Below are positions 48,091 through 57,445 of a DNA stretch of 64,000 nucleotides, piece by piece. The DNA is from Dictyoglomus thermophilum H-6-12. GTDB lineage: Bacteria; Dictyoglomota; Dictyoglomia; Dictyoglomales; Dictyoglomaceae. Below the pieces are notes generated by a model. The model did not search any database, had not been told where the DNA came from, and saw nothing but the letters and a program-made list of their open reading frames with translations. A program made the translations under genes and the position numbers. The DNA is taken from positions 1,006,387 to 1,070,386 of the forward strand of contig NC_011297.1 in the NCBI RefSeq assembly GCF_000020965.1, read 5' to 3'. The stretch's first letter is position 1. Each line of letters starts with the position of its first letter.

Positions 48091-48831
48091 TTATGATATT
48101 TCAGACTGAAGATCTTCATCTTTTAGCTGTAAGTCTGCTTCTTTTTCTCTCAAATCTTTACCCTCTAAAATAGCATCTGCTATTTTGGAGGTGATAAGCT
48201 TAATTGACCTTATAGCATCATCGTTTCCTGGAATAGGATATGTTATTAATTCAGGATCACAATTTGTATCTACAATAGCTATAATTGGAATACCTAGTTT
48301 ATTGGCTTCTTTTACAGCAATTTCTTCTCTCTTAGGATCAACTATATATAATACATCTGGAAGCTTCTCTATACCCCTTAAGCCATCAAATACTTTTACT
48401 AATTTTTCTAGCTCCCTGTTTAGTCTATTTGCCTGTTTTTTAGGAAGCTTTTCAAAATAACCATTATTCTTTAATTCCTCAAGCTTTACCATGTAGTCAA
48501 TTCTAGATTTTATAGTGGTGAAGTTTGTCAACATACCTCCTAACCATCTTTGATTAACATAAAATGCTCCACATCTCTTAGCTTCTTCCTCTATTGTCTG
48601 TTGAGCCTGCTTCTTGGTACCAACAAAAAGAAAAGTTTTCCCTTCCTTTGCTTGTTCTTTTGCAAATTCGTATGCTTCCTCAAGCTTAACCAACGTTTTT
48701 TGTAAATCAATAATGTGGATACCGTTTCTTTCTGAAAAAATGTACTCTTTCATTTTAGGGCACCATCTTTTAGTCTGATGCCCAAAGTGAACTCCAGCTT
48801 CTAGTAATTGTTTCATTAAAATATGTGCCAT
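48091..48831 (-). CDS. rpsB: 30S ribosomal protein S2
   Basis: A 246-residue ribosomal protein with [26 protein letters not shown] and [17 protein letters not shown], and the C-terminal ALREAN-like [21 protein letters not shown]. It heads the minus-strand operon, starting behind GGAGGTG and a leader of about 100 nt. Confidence 0.97.
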   Translation of the reverse strand: MAHILMKQLLEAGVHFGHQTKRWCPKMKEYIFSERNGIHIIDLQKTLVKLEEAYEFAKEQAKEGKTFLFVGTKKQAQQTIEEEAKRCGAFYVNQRWLGGMLTNFTTIKSRIDYMVKLEELKNNGYFEKLPKKQANRLNRELEKLVKVFDGLRGIEKLPDVLYIVDPKREEIAVKEANKLGIPIIAIVDTNCDPELITYPIPGNDDAIRSIKLITSKIADAILEGKDLREKEADLQLKDEDLQSEIS

Positions 48832-48938
48832 ATTACACCTCCATTTTTGGTTTTTCCTCCCCTTCCTTCATCTTCCCTTGGGACTTCTTTAAGAAGCACC
48901 ACCAAGAGAATCCAGAAGGGTGAGTTTTAAAACATTCA
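48832..48938 (-). promoter_or_regulatory. Structured 5' leader of rpsB-tsf operon
   Basis: About 107 nt between the predicted start and rpsB. On the minus strand CTTGG pairs with CCAAG around an inner CTTCTT/AAGAAG hairpin, the arrangement one would expect of an S2 autoregulatory leader. No match to a named motif could be checked. Confidence 0.45.
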
Positions 48939-48944
48939 GAAAAA

Positions 48945-48973
48945 AGTATACCACGAAGAATAAGGATTTACAA
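48945..48973 (-). promoter_or_regulatory. Putative promoter of the rpsB operon
   Basis: On the minus strand TTGTAA (48973-48968) and TATACT (48950-48945) are separated by exactly 17 bp, about 114 bp upstream of rpsB. Confidence 0.75.
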
Positions 48974-48978
48974 TACTA

Positions 48979-49007
48979 TTTTAATAATTTTCAATTTGTG
49001 ATATACT
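48979..49007 (+). promoter_or_regulatory. Possible promoter of the small gene at 49043
   Basis: TATACT at 49002-49007 is a good -10. The -35 region at 48979-48984 (TTTTAA) is weak. It lies back-to-back with the rpsB promoter. Confidence 0.4.
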
Positions 49008-49042
49008 CTTTAAAGTTATTTTAAAGGAGATGAGGCTCAAAA

Positions 49043-49339
49043 TTGATAAATTTTCCTATATATGTTGTATATATATGGAAAAAAGATAGTAGCATAGATA
49101 AGTTAGACCTTCCCATAATTGCCATAGGTAATCCGAGAGAAATTATATTACTTTGCCAAAGAATATTAGCTCCTAAGTCTACCATTAATGAATTTTTTCA
49201 AGAATATAAAAGTTATGCTGAAAAAATGGGTTACGATACTCATAACTTGGAACTTTTGTCTTTCTTAAAATTACTTTCCAAGATGAAGATCATAGAGCTT
49301 TACGAAGTTCCCAAAGAAATTTTTAGTGGTGATGGATAG
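49043..49339 (+). CDS. Protein of unknown function, divergent from rpsB
   Basis: A 98-residue soluble protein starting at TTG behind AAAGGAGATGAGG. It has a hydrophobic beta-rich N-terminal half (NFPIYVVYIW, DLPIIAIGNPREIILLC) and a helical C-terminal half (FLKLLSKMKIIELYEVPKEI). No signal peptide or recognised domain is present. It stands alone between the rpsB promoter and the nusA operon. Confidence 0.65.
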   Translation: MINFPIYVVYIWKKDSSIDKLDLPIIAIGNPREIILLCQRILAPKSTINEFFQEYKSYAEKMGYDTHNLELLSFLKLLSKMKIIELYEVPKEIFSGDG

Positions 49340-49371
49340 GCTTTTTGGTGGTATGTATAACAAAATTTTTA

Positions 49372-49400
49372 TTGCTTTTTATTAATATTTAAGGTATACT
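49372..49400 (+). promoter_or_regulatory. Putative promoter of the rimP-nusA-infB operon
   Basis: TTGCTT at 49372-49377 and TATACT at 49395-49400 have 17-bp spacing. The predicted start near 49407 precedes a leader hairpin. Confidence 0.7.
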
Positions 49401-49411
49401 TATTTAGTACA

Positions 49412-49478
49412 TAAAAGTTTGAAGAGAAATAAATAAAAAGTGGGAAAACCCACTTTTTATTTTTAATATAGACTTTTA
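49412..49478 (+). terminator. Terminator-like hairpin in the rimP-nusA leader
   Basis: A 14-bp stem (49431-49444 with 49449-49462), loop AAAA, ends in CTTTTTATTTTT, a good intrinsic terminator. It lies between the promoter and rimP rather than after a gene. An outer helix can also form: TAAAAGTTT (49412-49420) with AGACTTTTA (49470-49478). It may instead terminate the small gene at 49043, or attenuate the operon. Confidence 0.7.
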
Positions 49479-49496
49479 CACTAAGGAGATGAAAAG

Positions 49497-49967
49497 ATGA
49501 AAAATCAAATATATATGGAGTTTTACAAAAAACTAAAAGAAATTGTAGAACCTATTTGTGAAAAGTATTCTTACGAACTTGTAGATTTAGAATACAGAAG
49601 AGAACCTCATGGATGGGTTCTAAGGGTATATATTGATAAAGTTGGCGGAGTTACAGTTGAGGACTGCGCTTATCTCAGTGAAAAAATAAGCAAAGAGTTA
49701 GATATAAAAGATCCAATTCCACATTCTTATATTCTTGAAGTTTCATCTCCAGGATTAGATAGACCTTTAAAGAGAAAAAGAGATTTTGAAAGACATATGG
49801 GAGAGAAAGTTAATATTACTCTTTTAGAGGAAATCGAAGGTAAAAAGAAATTTGAGGGTAAGATATTTAAGGTAGACGAGTCTAGTGTTACATTAAAAAT
49901 TGATGACTCCTTCGTTACTATTCCACTGGAAAAGATAAAGAAAGCTATGCTTATTGTAGAATTCTAA
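49497..49967 (+). CDS. rimP: Ribosome maturation factor RimP
   Basis: A 156-residue 30S assembly factor. Motifs are YELVDLEYRREPHGWVLRVYID, GVTVEDCAYLSEKIS and YILEVSSPGLDRPLK. ATG 49497 follows AAGGAG; it opens the classical rimP-nusA-rnpM-infB operon. Confidence 0.95.
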   Translation: MKNQIYMEFYKKLKEIVEPICEKYSYELVDLEYRREPHGWVLRVYIDKVGGVTVEDCAYLSEKISKELDIKDPIPHSYILEVSSPGLDRPLKRKRDFERHMGEKVNITLLEEIEGKKKFEGKIFKVDESSVTLKIDDSFVTIPLEKIKKAMLIVEF

Positions 49968-49982
49968 GGAGGATGATATTTT

Positions 49983-51077
49983 ATGAAGTTAGGAGAAGAT
50001 TTCTGGGTTGTATTAGAGCAAATAATTACAGAAAAAAAGCTTGATAAGAATGTAGTTCTAGAAGCTTTAAGAAAAGCTCTACTGTCTGCTTTTAAAAAAG
50101 CATATGGTACTAGTAAAGGAGCAAGAGTAGAGATCAACTTCAATAAGCAGGAGATTAGCATATTTGTTGTTAAAAAGGTAGTGGAAAAGGTTAATGACAA
50201 CATTTCAGAGATAAGTCTTGAAGAAGCTAAAAGCCTCAAACCTGATGCAAAACTTGGAGATGAGATAGAGATAGAAATAGAACCTCAAGAATTTGGTAGA
50301 ATCGCTGTTCAGGTAGCAAAGCAAGTTATAATGCAGAGTCTCAAAGAAGCAGAAAGAAGAATTCTTTACGAAAAATATAAAGCAAAAGAAGGAGAACTAG
50401 TCAATGGTACTGTGGTAAGAATTGAAAAAGGAAACGTATACGTACGTTTTCCCGATATTGAGGCAGTTCTACCAGTAAAAGAACAGATACCAGGAGAAGA
50501 ATATTGGATAGGAAGAAGACTCAGAGCATATCTTTTGGAGGTAAGAAAAACTACAAAAGATCCTTTAGTAATTCTTTCTAGAAGTCATCCTGGTTTTCTA
50601 AAAAGGCTCTTTGAATTAGAAGTTCCAGAAATTAGAGAGGGTACTGTAGAGATTGTAAGTATAGCTCGAGAACCTGGAATGAGATCTAAAGTTGCAGTTT
50701 ATTCTCATCTTCCAGAGGTCGATCCTATTGGAGCATGTGTGGGATATAAAGGTGTTAGAATACAAAATATTATTAATGAATTGAACGGAGAAAAAATAGA
50801 TATTGTTCTATGGAGTAAAGATCCTGCAGAATTTGTTGCTCGAAGTCTAAGTCCTGCAAAACCTATCTCTGTGGAAATAAGAGAAGAAGAACACAAAGCA
50901 ATTGTGATAGTACCACCCGATCAGTTCTCTCTTGCAATAGGTAAGGATGGTCAAAATGTAAGATTGGCTGTTAAACTTACTTCTTGGAGAATTGATGTAA
51001 GAACTCCAGAGCAGTACGCTAAAGAAAAAGAAGAGAAAGAAAAAGAGAAGGAAAAGGTGGTAGAGAAGAGTGAGTAA
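49983..51077 (+). CDS. nusA: Transcription termination/antitermination factor NusA
   Basis: A 364-residue protein with the N-terminal RNA-polymerase-binding domain (ALRKALLSAFKKAYG), an S1 domain (about 130-200), and two KH domains with PEVDPIGACVGYKGVRIQ and FSLAIGKDGQNVRLA. It lacks the C-terminal acidic repeats, as in many non-proteobacteria. The tail is Lys/Glu-rich. GGAGG precedes the ATG. Confidence 0.97.
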   Translation: MKLGEDFWVVLEQIITEKKLDKNVVLEALRKALLSAFKKAYGTSKGARVEINFNKQEISIFVVKKVVEKVNDNISEISLEEAKSLKPDAKLGDEIEIEIEPQEFGRIAVQVAKQVIMQSLKEAERRILYEKYKAKEGELVNGTVVRIEKGNVYVRFPDIEAVLPVKEQIPGEEYWIGRRLRAYLLEVRKTTKDPLVILSRSHPGFLKRLFELEVPEIREGTVEIVSIAREPGMRSKVAVYSHLPEVDPIGACVGYKGVRIQNIINELNGEKIDIVLWSKDPAEFVARSLSPAKPISVEIREEEHKAIVIVPPDQFSLAIGKDGQNVRLAVKLTSWRIDVRTPEQYAKEKEEKEKEKEKVVEKSE

Positions 51078-51366
51078 AGGTAAACATATCCCTTTAAGAA
51101 CATGTATAGGATGTGGAGAAAAAAAACCTAAAAGAGAATTATTAAGGATAGTTCGTACAGAAGATAATTCGATTTCATATGATCCAAAAGGAAAAGCCTC
51201 TGGTAGAGGTACTTATATATGTCCTAAGAAGGAATGTCTAGAACTCGCTATTAAAAAGAAGGCTTTTTCTTATGCATTAAAATGCGAAATTTCAAGAGAA
51301 AGTCTTGAAAGACTTAAGGAAGAATTAGAAAAAGAAATTACAAGACGGGGGGAGATGGTAGTATGA
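51070..51366 (+). CDS. rnpM: RnpM/YlxR family RNA-binding protein
   Basis: A 98-residue protein with the signature RTCIGCGEKKPKRELLRIV and GRGTYICPKKECL. The family is a small RNA-binding fold, recently linked to RNase P modulation. GTG at 51070 overlaps the end of nusA by 8 bp; the stop overlaps infB by 4 bp. Confidence 0.92.
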   Translation: MSKGKHIPLRTCIGCGEKKPKRELLRIVRTEDNSISYDPKGKASGRGTYICPKKECLELAIKKKAFSYALKCEISRESLERLKEELEKEITRRGEMVV

Positions 51367-53357
51367 AGAAAAGAATATACGAATTAAGCAAAGAATTAGG
51401 CATCGACAATAAAGATTTATTGAAGATATTATCAGATTTAGGAATTAATGTAAAATCAGCTTTAAATGTTATCGATGAAGAGGTCGAGGAAATTGTCCGA
51501 GAGCTTGTCTTAGGGAAAGCTGAAGGTTCAAAGGAAGAGCCTAAAACTCCCCCCGTAGAAAAAGAAGAGGTGAAAAGCTTAGAGGAAATACGAGAGGAAA
51601 CTGAAAAAGTGGCGGAAAAACCTAAAATGGAGAAGCCAAAAGAAGAAAAGAAAGAGAAGGTTATTACAATACAAGGTAGCATGAGAGTAAAAGATCTAGC
51701 CGAAGCTCTCTCCATATCTCCCACAGAGCTTATAATGGAGCTTCTAAATATGAAAATCTTAGCAAATGTAAACCAGATGCTTGATCCAGATATAATAAAA
51801 GAGATAGCTAAAAAATATGGTTATAAAGTTGAGGAGATCAAACCTCGAGTAAGTCTAAAGAAAAAAACTTTATCACCAGAAGAAGAGGCAAAATTAAAAC
51901 CACGTCCACCGGTAGTGGTGGTAATGGGACATGTAGACCACGGTAAGACAACTCTTCTTGATGCTATAAGACAAACAAAAATTGCAGAGAAAGAGTACGG
52001 TGGAATTACTCAACATATAGGTGCGTCTATGGTCGAACATAATGGAAGAAAAATAGTTTTTCTTGACACTCCAGGCCATGAGGCCTTTACAGCTTTAAGA
52101 GCTCGCGGAGCTCAAGTTACAGATATAGCCGTTCTTGTAGTTGCTGCTGATGATGGGGTCATGCCTCAGACGGTAGAGGCTATTAACCATGCTAAAGCAG
52201 CTGATGTTCCTATAATTGTAGCTATAAATAAAATTGATAAACCTGAGGCAAATCCAGAAAGGGTGAAACAACAACTATCAGAATATGGTCTTATCCCTGA
52301 AGAATGGGGTGGGGATACAATAATGGTTCCTATCTCTGCTAAAAAGAAGCAAGGAATAGATCAGCTTTTAGAAATGATTTTATTGCTTTCTGATATTTTA
52401 GAACTAAAAGCAGATCCAGATAAACCTGCAAAAGGAACCATAATAGAAACAAAGATGGACAAAGGTAGAGGTCCTGTTGCTACCGTTATAATTCAAGAGG
52501 GAACGCTCAGATTAAGAGATGTATTTGTAGCTGGGGATGTTATGGGAAGAGTAAGAACGATGTTTGACGATAAAGGTAGACCATTAAAGGAAGCTTTCCC
52601 TTCATGGCCAGTAGAAGTTTCAGGATTTGATGAACTACCACAAGCTGGTGATATATTAGAAGTTGTTGAGGACGAAGAAACTGCAAAGAGAATTCTTGAG
52701 GAAAGAAAGCAAAAGAAAGAAACTTCAAACATAGAAGTCTGGGGCCTTGGAGAAAAAGTTCTCCCAATAATTGTTAAAGCTGACACTCAGGGTTCCTTAG
52801 AAGCAATATTACAAACTATAGATAAAATGCACACAGAGGATATTACAATAAAAGTTATTCATTCTGGTGTTGGTGGAATAACAGAAAGCGACGTTATGCT
52901 TGCCTCAGCCTCAAAAGGAATGATCATAGGATTTAATGTCAGACCTGACTCAAAAGCTCAACAGGCTATAAGTAAAGAAAAAGTAATAGCTAAAACCTAC
53001 AGAATAATTTATGAAATAATTGAGGATCTCCAAAATTATATTAAAGGCCTCAAAGAACCTCAAATTAAAGAAGTTGTCATTGGAAGAGGAGAGGTTAAAG
53101 CAACCTTCAATGTGCCTAAAGTAGGAACAGTAGCTGGAGTTTTTGTAAGAGAAGGCAAGATTCAAAGAAATGCTAAAGTAAGATTAATAAGGGATGGAAA
53201 AATAATCTACGATGGAAGAATAGCCTCGTTGAAGAGATTTAAAGACGACGTCAACGAAGTACTAACTAATTTCGAATGTGGTGTTGGTCTTGAGAATTTT
53301 GGAGATATCAAACCTGGAGACATTTTAGAAGTCTATGTTTTACAGCAAGTTCAATAA
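51363..53357 (+). CDS. infB: Translation initiation factor IF-2
   Basis: A 664-residue GTPase placing initiator tRNA on the 30S subunit. A short N-terminal IF2_N domain is followed by a charged linker, a second IF2_N, and then the G domain with [20 protein letters not shown] and NKIDKP. Domains II-IV continue to the end ([23 protein letters not shown]). It is compact compared with enterobacterial IF-2. Confidence 0.97.
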   Translation: MKKRIYELSKELGIDNKDLLKILSDLGINVKSALNVIDEEVEEIVRELVLGKAEGSKEEPKTPPVEKEEVKSLEEIREETEKVAEKPKMEKPKEEKKEKVITIQGSMRVKDLAEALSISPTELIMELLNMKILANVNQMLDPDIIKEIAKKYGYKVEEIKPRVSLKKKTLSPEEEAKLKPRPPVVVVMGHVDHGKTTLLDAIRQTKIAEKEYGGITQHIGASMVEHNGRKIVFLDTPGHEAFTALRARGAQVTDIAVLVVAADDGVMPQTVEAINHAKAADVPIIVAINKIDKPEANPERVKQQLSEYGLIPEEWGGDTIMVPISAKKKQGIDQLLEMILLLSDILELKADPDKPAKGTIIETKMDKGRGPVATVIIQEGTLRLRDVFVAGDVMGRVRTMFDDKGRPLKEAFPSWPVEVSGFDELPQAGDILEVVEDEETAKRILEERKQKKETSNIEVWGLGEKVLPIIVKADTQGSLEAILQTIDKMHTEDITIKVIHSGVGGITESDVMLASASKGMIIGFNVRPDSKAQQAISKEKVIAKTYRIIYEIIEDLQNYIKGLKEPQIKEVVIGRGEVKATFNVPKVGTVAGVFVREGKIQRNAKVRLIRDGKIIYDGRIASLKRFKDDVNEVLTNFECGVGLENFGDIKPGDILEVYVLQQVQ

Positions 53358-53360
53358 AAA

Positions 53361-53642
53361 ATGTTGATAGGAGTTTGTAGAGTCATCATATCAATACCCG
53401 AGAGTTTCTCTCTAAAAGAAAAGAGAAAAGTTAAAAGGAGTATTGTGGACAAAGTAAGATCAAAATTTAATGTCTCTATAGCAGAAGTAGACTCTCAGGA
53501 GATATGGAATGAATTAGTCCTTGGAATAAGTATAGTTTCAACAGAATCAAAATATATCTATGAGGTAATGTCAGAAATAATAAAATTAATAGAAGAGCAA
53601 AAAGATACAGAACTAATAGACTACGAAATTGACATTTTATGA
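53361..53642 (+). CDS. DUF503/YlxP family protein
   Basis: A 93-residue protein with the DUF503 pattern: SLKEKRKVKRSIVDKVRSKFNVSIAEV by its parts SLKEKR and NVSIAEVD, and the conserved ELVLGISIV. It sits between infB and rbfA, the usual position of ylxP. In the family this is a small ferredoxin-like fold suggested to act in ribosome maturation. Confidence 0.88.
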   Translation: MLIGVCRVIISIPESFSLKEKRKVKRSIVDKVRSKFNVSIAEVDSQEIWNELVLGISIVSTESKYIYEVMSEIIKLIEEQKDTELIDYEIDIL

Positions 53643-53659
53643 GGCAGGGAGTGATTCCA

Positions 53660-54022
53660 ATGAGACAGAGACAAGAAAGATTGAGTGCCCTAATAAGAGA
53701 GGAAATAAGTGAAATTTTACTTAGGAGAGTAAAAGACCCGAGAATATCTTCCTTTTTAGTAATAACAGAGGTAAAGATGAGTAAAGATTTAAGATATGCA
53801 CATATATATGTGAGCGTATACGGATCTGAAGAGGAAAAGAAACAAACAATGCAAGGGTTGGAGAGTGCAAAAGGCTTTATAAGAAGTGAACTTGGAAAAG
53901 ATTTAAGAATAAGATTTGTCCCCGAAATATTTTTTGAACTCGACGATTCTCTTGAAAAAGGCGATAGGATTTTAAGGAAACTTAAAGAGTTGGGGCTTGA
54001 AGATGAACAAGACTCAGAGTAA
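53660..54022 (+). CDS. rbfA: Ribosome-binding factor A
   Basis: A 120-residue KH-fold 30S maturation factor. The N-terminus MRQRQERLSALIREEISEIL and the motifs VKDPRI and ITEVKMSKDLRYAHIYVSV are typical. ATG 53660 follows GGGAGTGA; ATG 53639, which overlaps ylxP, is the alternative. The end overlaps nrnA. Confidence 0.94.
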   Translation: MRQRQERLSALIREEISEILLRRVKDPRISSFLVITEVKMSKDLRYAHIYVSVYGSEEEKKQTMQGLESAKGFIRSELGKDLRIRFVPEIFFELDDSLEKGDRILRKLKELGLEDEQDSE

Positions 54023-55001
54023 ATTACTAACATCGCTAAAAGCAATAATTGAAAATAATCAGGATTTTATTCTATTTACTCATAGTAATCCTGATGGGGA
54101 TGCTATAGGCTCTATATTAGCCTTTTATTATCTTCTTGAGGAACTAAATAAAAATCCGACAATTTATATGAATACCCCTCTTCCTTATTTTTATGAGTTT
54201 TTGATTAAGAAAGAGCTTAGACTTGTGAAAGATGTAAACAGAAAATATAAAGTAGGAATAGTTTTTGACTCTGGCGATAAAAATAGAATTAGTGAGACCT
54301 TTGATGTAAAAGAAAAAGTAGAAATTCTTGTAAATATAGATCATCATCCCACCAACAATAATTTTGGTGATATAAATATTGTCGATCCCAAAGCGGCCTC
54401 TGTTACTGAGATATTATATGAAATCATAAGAAAGCTAAAATACGAAATTTCACTCAATGTTGCTGAATGTATTCTCACTGGCTTAATAACCGACACTGGG
54501 AGTTTTAGATTTTCAAATACGAGCTACAAATCCCTAAAAATAGCAAGTGAACTTGTAAAAAAAGGAGCTAATATATCTAAAATCTCAAAAGAAATATATG
54601 AAAAAAGGAGAATGTCATCTTTAAAGCTTATGGGAATTTCTTTATCTAGGTTGCAGTTATATAAAAACATAGGTTGGAGTTTTATTGAAGAAGAAGATCT
54701 AAAGAATAACAATGCCTCTCATGAGGACATAGAAGGAATAATAGATCTTTTAAGAACTTTAAGAGAAGCAGATATTGTAGTACTATTTTATCCTTATAAC
54801 AAAGAAAGAGTAAAAGTAAGCCTAAGATCTAAAAAAGATAAAATAGATGTGGGTAAATTAGCTCTTAAGTTTGGTGGCGGAGGACATAAGGAGGCAGCAG
54901 GTTTTCAAATAAATAGAAATGAAATAAATTCATATCAAGATTTTATTAAAAAAATCGATGAATATATAAACTCCGATGAATGGGTTTTTACTTATAAATA
55001 A
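54003..55001 (+). CDS. nrnA: DHH-family oligoribonuclease/pAp phosphatase NrnA
   Basis: A 332-residue bifunctional enzyme of the DHH superfamily that degrades nano-RNA and pAp. Metal-binding motifs are THSNPDGDAIGS, VFDSGDKNR, NIDHHPTNNNFG, and the DHHA1 motif FGGGGHKEAAGF. ATG at 54003 lies within the rbfA end; TTG 53997 is also possible. Confidence 0.92.
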   Translation: MNKTQSKLLTSLKAIIENNQDFILFTHSNPDGDAIGSILAFYYLLEELNKNPTIYMNTPLPYFYEFLIKKELRLVKDVNRKYKVGIVFDSGDKNRISETFDVKEKVEILVNIDHHPTNNNFGDINIVDPKAASVTEILYEIIRKLKYEISLNVAECILTGLITDTGSFRFSNTSYKSLKIASELVKKGANISKISKEIYEKRRMSSLKLMGISLSRLQLYKNIGWSFIEEEDLKNNNASHEDIEGIIDLLRTLREADIVVLFYPYNKERVKVSLRSKKDKIDVGKLALKFGGGGHKEAAGFQINRNEINSYQDFIKKIDEYINSDEWVFTYK

Positions 55002-55857
55002 ACCACCTGGAATAACCTCTTTTGAAGTAGTAAGAAGGGTAAAAAAGCTTTCGAAAGAAAAAAAAGTAGGACACATGGGAACGTTAGATCCCAGAGCTTG
55101 TGGCCTGTTAATAATTGGATTAGGAAAATATGTAAGGTTAGAAGAATATCTTTTGAAACTCCCTAAGACTTATATTGTAGAGGTACTATTTGGCGTTTCA
55201 AGCGATACTTATGACCGAGAATCCTACAGATTTTTTTACGATAAAGAAGAAAAACCAGTGAATACTGAAATATTGGAAGAAACTTTGAAAAAATATTTCA
55301 CAGGCGAAATAGAGCAAACACCTCCCCCCTACTCTGCTGTTCATATCGAAGGAGAAAGAGCTTATAATTTGGCAAGAAAAAACATCTCAGTAAGTCTTCC
55401 AAAAAGGAAAGTTACTATATATGAATCCGAGATTCTTAACTTTGATAAAACAAGAAATACAGCTTTAATTAGATTTAAAGTCTCCTCAGGCACTTATATA
55501 AGAAGCCTTGTACATGATATTGGTGAAAAATTAAATACAAAAACATTAGTTTCATTCTTAGTTCGAACTGATATAGGTCATCTTTCAGTAAATGATAGTA
55601 TTCCCTATAATAAGATAAAAGAAGGAATTACAAAAAAATTATTATCACCCTTAGAGGTATTAGACTTTCCTGTCTATAAAACTTCTGAGGAAGAGGAGAA
55701 AAAAATCTTAAACGGAAATGCTATAGAAGCAAGACTTTCAACAATAGAATCTCCTTACATTTCAATTATAAACTCACAAGGTAGATTTATAGCAGTGGGT
55801 AAAGTTTCAGGTAATATTATAAAACCTGATAAAGTTTTTCCACAAAATGAGGTTTGA
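54976..55857 (+). CDS. truB: tRNA pseudouridine-55 synthase
   Basis: A 293-residue pseudouridine synthase. It begins GFLLINKPPGITSFEVV; the catalytic Asp lies in GHMGTLDPRACGLL; later SAVHIEGERAYNLAR and SSGTYIRSLVHDIGEKL are family signatures. A C-terminal PUA-type region is present. Both ends overlap neighbouring frames (26 bp with nrnA, 11 bp with the ribF fusion). Confidence 0.96.
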   Translation: MNGFLLINKPPGITSFEVVRRVKKLSKEKKVGHMGTLDPRACGLLIIGLGKYVRLEEYLLKLPKTYIVEVLFGVSSDTYDRESYRFFYDKEEKPVNTEILEETLKKYFTGEIEQTPPPYSAVHIEGERAYNLARKNISVSLPKRKVTIYESEILNFDKTRNTALIRFKVSSGTYIRSLVHDIGEKLNTKTLVSFLVRTDIGHLSVNDSIPYNKIKEGITKKLLSPLEVLDFPVYKTSEEEEKKILNGNAIEARLSTIESPYISIINSQGRFIAVGKVSGNIIKPDKVFPQNEV

Positions 55858-57445
55858 AGATATGCTTGGAGATCACATAAAGAAAATTAAGTTAAATAAA
55901 TTAGAAGATAAAAAAGGTTTTGCCATCACTATTGGCGTTTTTGACGGTTTACATTTAGGGCATACTTCTATCATAGATGAACTCGTAAATACAGCCTTAA
56001 TTAACAATCTTAATTCTGGAGTAATAACTTTTGAAAACGCTTTTCCTCAAAATCTTAAAAATATCTCTTCTTTTTTATTAACCTCTGATGAAAAATTAAA
56101 TTTTTTTTCTTTAAAGGGAGTTGATTACTCCTTTATCCTACCCTTTAGTGAAGAGATCAGAAGCTTATCTCCTGAGAAATTTATTGAACTACTTGTTAAT
56201 ACTATTCCAATTTCATGTTTATGCGTAGGAAGTAATTTCTTTTTTGGTAAAAACCGATCAGGAGATGTCAATACTCTTAGAGAACTTGGGGAAAAGTATA
56301 ATTTTAATTTAAAAATAGTGCCTTTAGAAAAAGAGGATTCTAATATTGTCTCAAGTAGTTATATTAGAAATTTACTTCTGGAAGGAAAAATAAATATTGC
56401 AAATAAACTTTTGGGTTATAAATATTTTATTAATGGAATTGTAGAAAGGGGAGATAACCTAGGATCCAAAATAGGTTTTCCTACAGTAAACATAAAGTAT
56501 GAAAAAGAAAAATTAATACCTAAAACAGGAATATATAAAGGAAAAGTTAAAGTAAGAAGAGATATCTATAATGCGGCAATATATATAGGTACAAGACCAA
56601 CTTTCGGAGGAAAAGAAACAAGAGTTGAGGCATATATATTAGATTTTAATGATCACTTGTATGGTGAGAAAGTCGAAATAGTTTTAGAGGATTATGTAAG
56701 ATCTGATCAGAAGTTTGACTCTACAGATAAACTTAGAGCTCAAATTCAAAAAGACTTAGAAGTGATAAGAGATTTAATTAAAGAAGAGTCAAAAGTAAAA
56801 ATTATAACTATAGATGGTACCGCAGGCTCAGGCAAAACCACCATTGCTAAATTTATCGTCCAAAAACTTGATTTTGACTACATTGACAGTGGTGCCTTAT
56901 ATAGAGCTGTGGGATTTATTGCTAAGGAGAAAAATCTCCTAAGAGAAGATGAAATCGTAGAATTCCTATCCAAGAATCCAATAAGATTCACCTTTGATAA
57001 AAATACATTTAGAGTTTTTATTTCTGATAAAGAATTAACTTCTCTTATTAGAACAGAGGAGATAGGAAAATATGCTTCAATGATAGGGAAAATGCTAAAA
57101 GTAAGAGAAATTTTGACCTCATCTCAGAGGGAGTATTTGAAAAATGTAAAAAAAGGTCTTGTGCTTGAGGGAAGAGATAGTGGTACAATTGTATTCCCTA
57201 ACGCAAATTTAAAACTTTTTGTTAATGCAAATATAAACGTAAGAGCAGAAAGAAGAGCAAAAGACTTGGGAAATATCAGTATTGACGAAGTTAAAAAGTA
57301 TATAATTGAAAGAGATAAACAAGATATAAATAGGGATATTGCTCCATTAAGGTTCCCTAACCAAGGATATTTTATTGATAATTCTGATATTGGTATAGAA
57401 GAAGTTTACGATAAAATATTATCTCTTTATTTAAAAGCTTTATGA
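55847..57445 (+). CDS. ribF-cmk: Fused RibF (riboflavin kinase/FAD synthetase) and cytidylate kinase
   Basis: A single 532-residue frame joins two complete enzymes. Residues about 22-310 are RibF: adenylyltransferase motif GVFDGLHLGHTS, SSSYIRNLL, and riboflavin-kinase motifs GSKIGFPTVN and GTRPTFGGKETRVE. Residues about 316-532 are cytidylate kinase: P-loop GTAGSGKTT (324-332), YIDSGALYRAVG, GRDSGTIVFPNA and RDKQDINRDIAPL. The join is a short charged helix (RDLIKEESKVK) with no stop and no internal ribosome-binding site that I can see. RibF makes FMN and FAD; Cmk phosphorylates CMP and dCMP. RibF is in its usual place after truB; a cmk is normally next to plsC/ispH/der, where this genome has none. 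Confidence 0.93.
   Translation: MRFEDMLGDHIKKIKLNKLEDKKGFAITIGVFDGLHLGHTSIIDELVNTALINNLNSGVITFENAFPQNLKNISSFLLTSDEKLNFFSLKGVDYSFILPFSEEIRSLSPEKFIELLVNTIPISCLCVGSNFFFGKNRSGDVNTLRELGEKYNFNLKIVPLEKEDSNIVSSSYIRNLLLEGKINIANKLLGYKYFINGIVERGDNLGSKIGFPTVNIKYEKEKLIPKTGIYKGKVKVRRDIYNAAIYIGTRPTFGGKETRVEAYILDFNDHLYGEKVEIVLEDYVRSDQKFDSTDKLRAQIQKDLEVIRDLIKEESKVKIITIDGTAGSGKTTIAKFIVQKLDFDYIDSGALYRAVGFIAKEKNLLREDEIVEFLSKNPIRFTFDKNTFRVFISDKELTSLIRTEEIGKYASMIGKMLKVREILTSSQREYLKNVKKGLVLEGRDSGTIVFPNANLKLFVNANINVRAERRAKDLGNISIDEVKKYIIERDKQDINRDIAPLRFPNQGYFIDNSDIGIEEVYDKILSLYLKAL

Noticed and set aside
48833-48871. 12-codon upstream ORF before rpsB as a real gene
   Set aside because: The Shine-Dalgarno-like AAGGGA is only three bases from its ATG; kept as part of the leader observation, not as a CDS.
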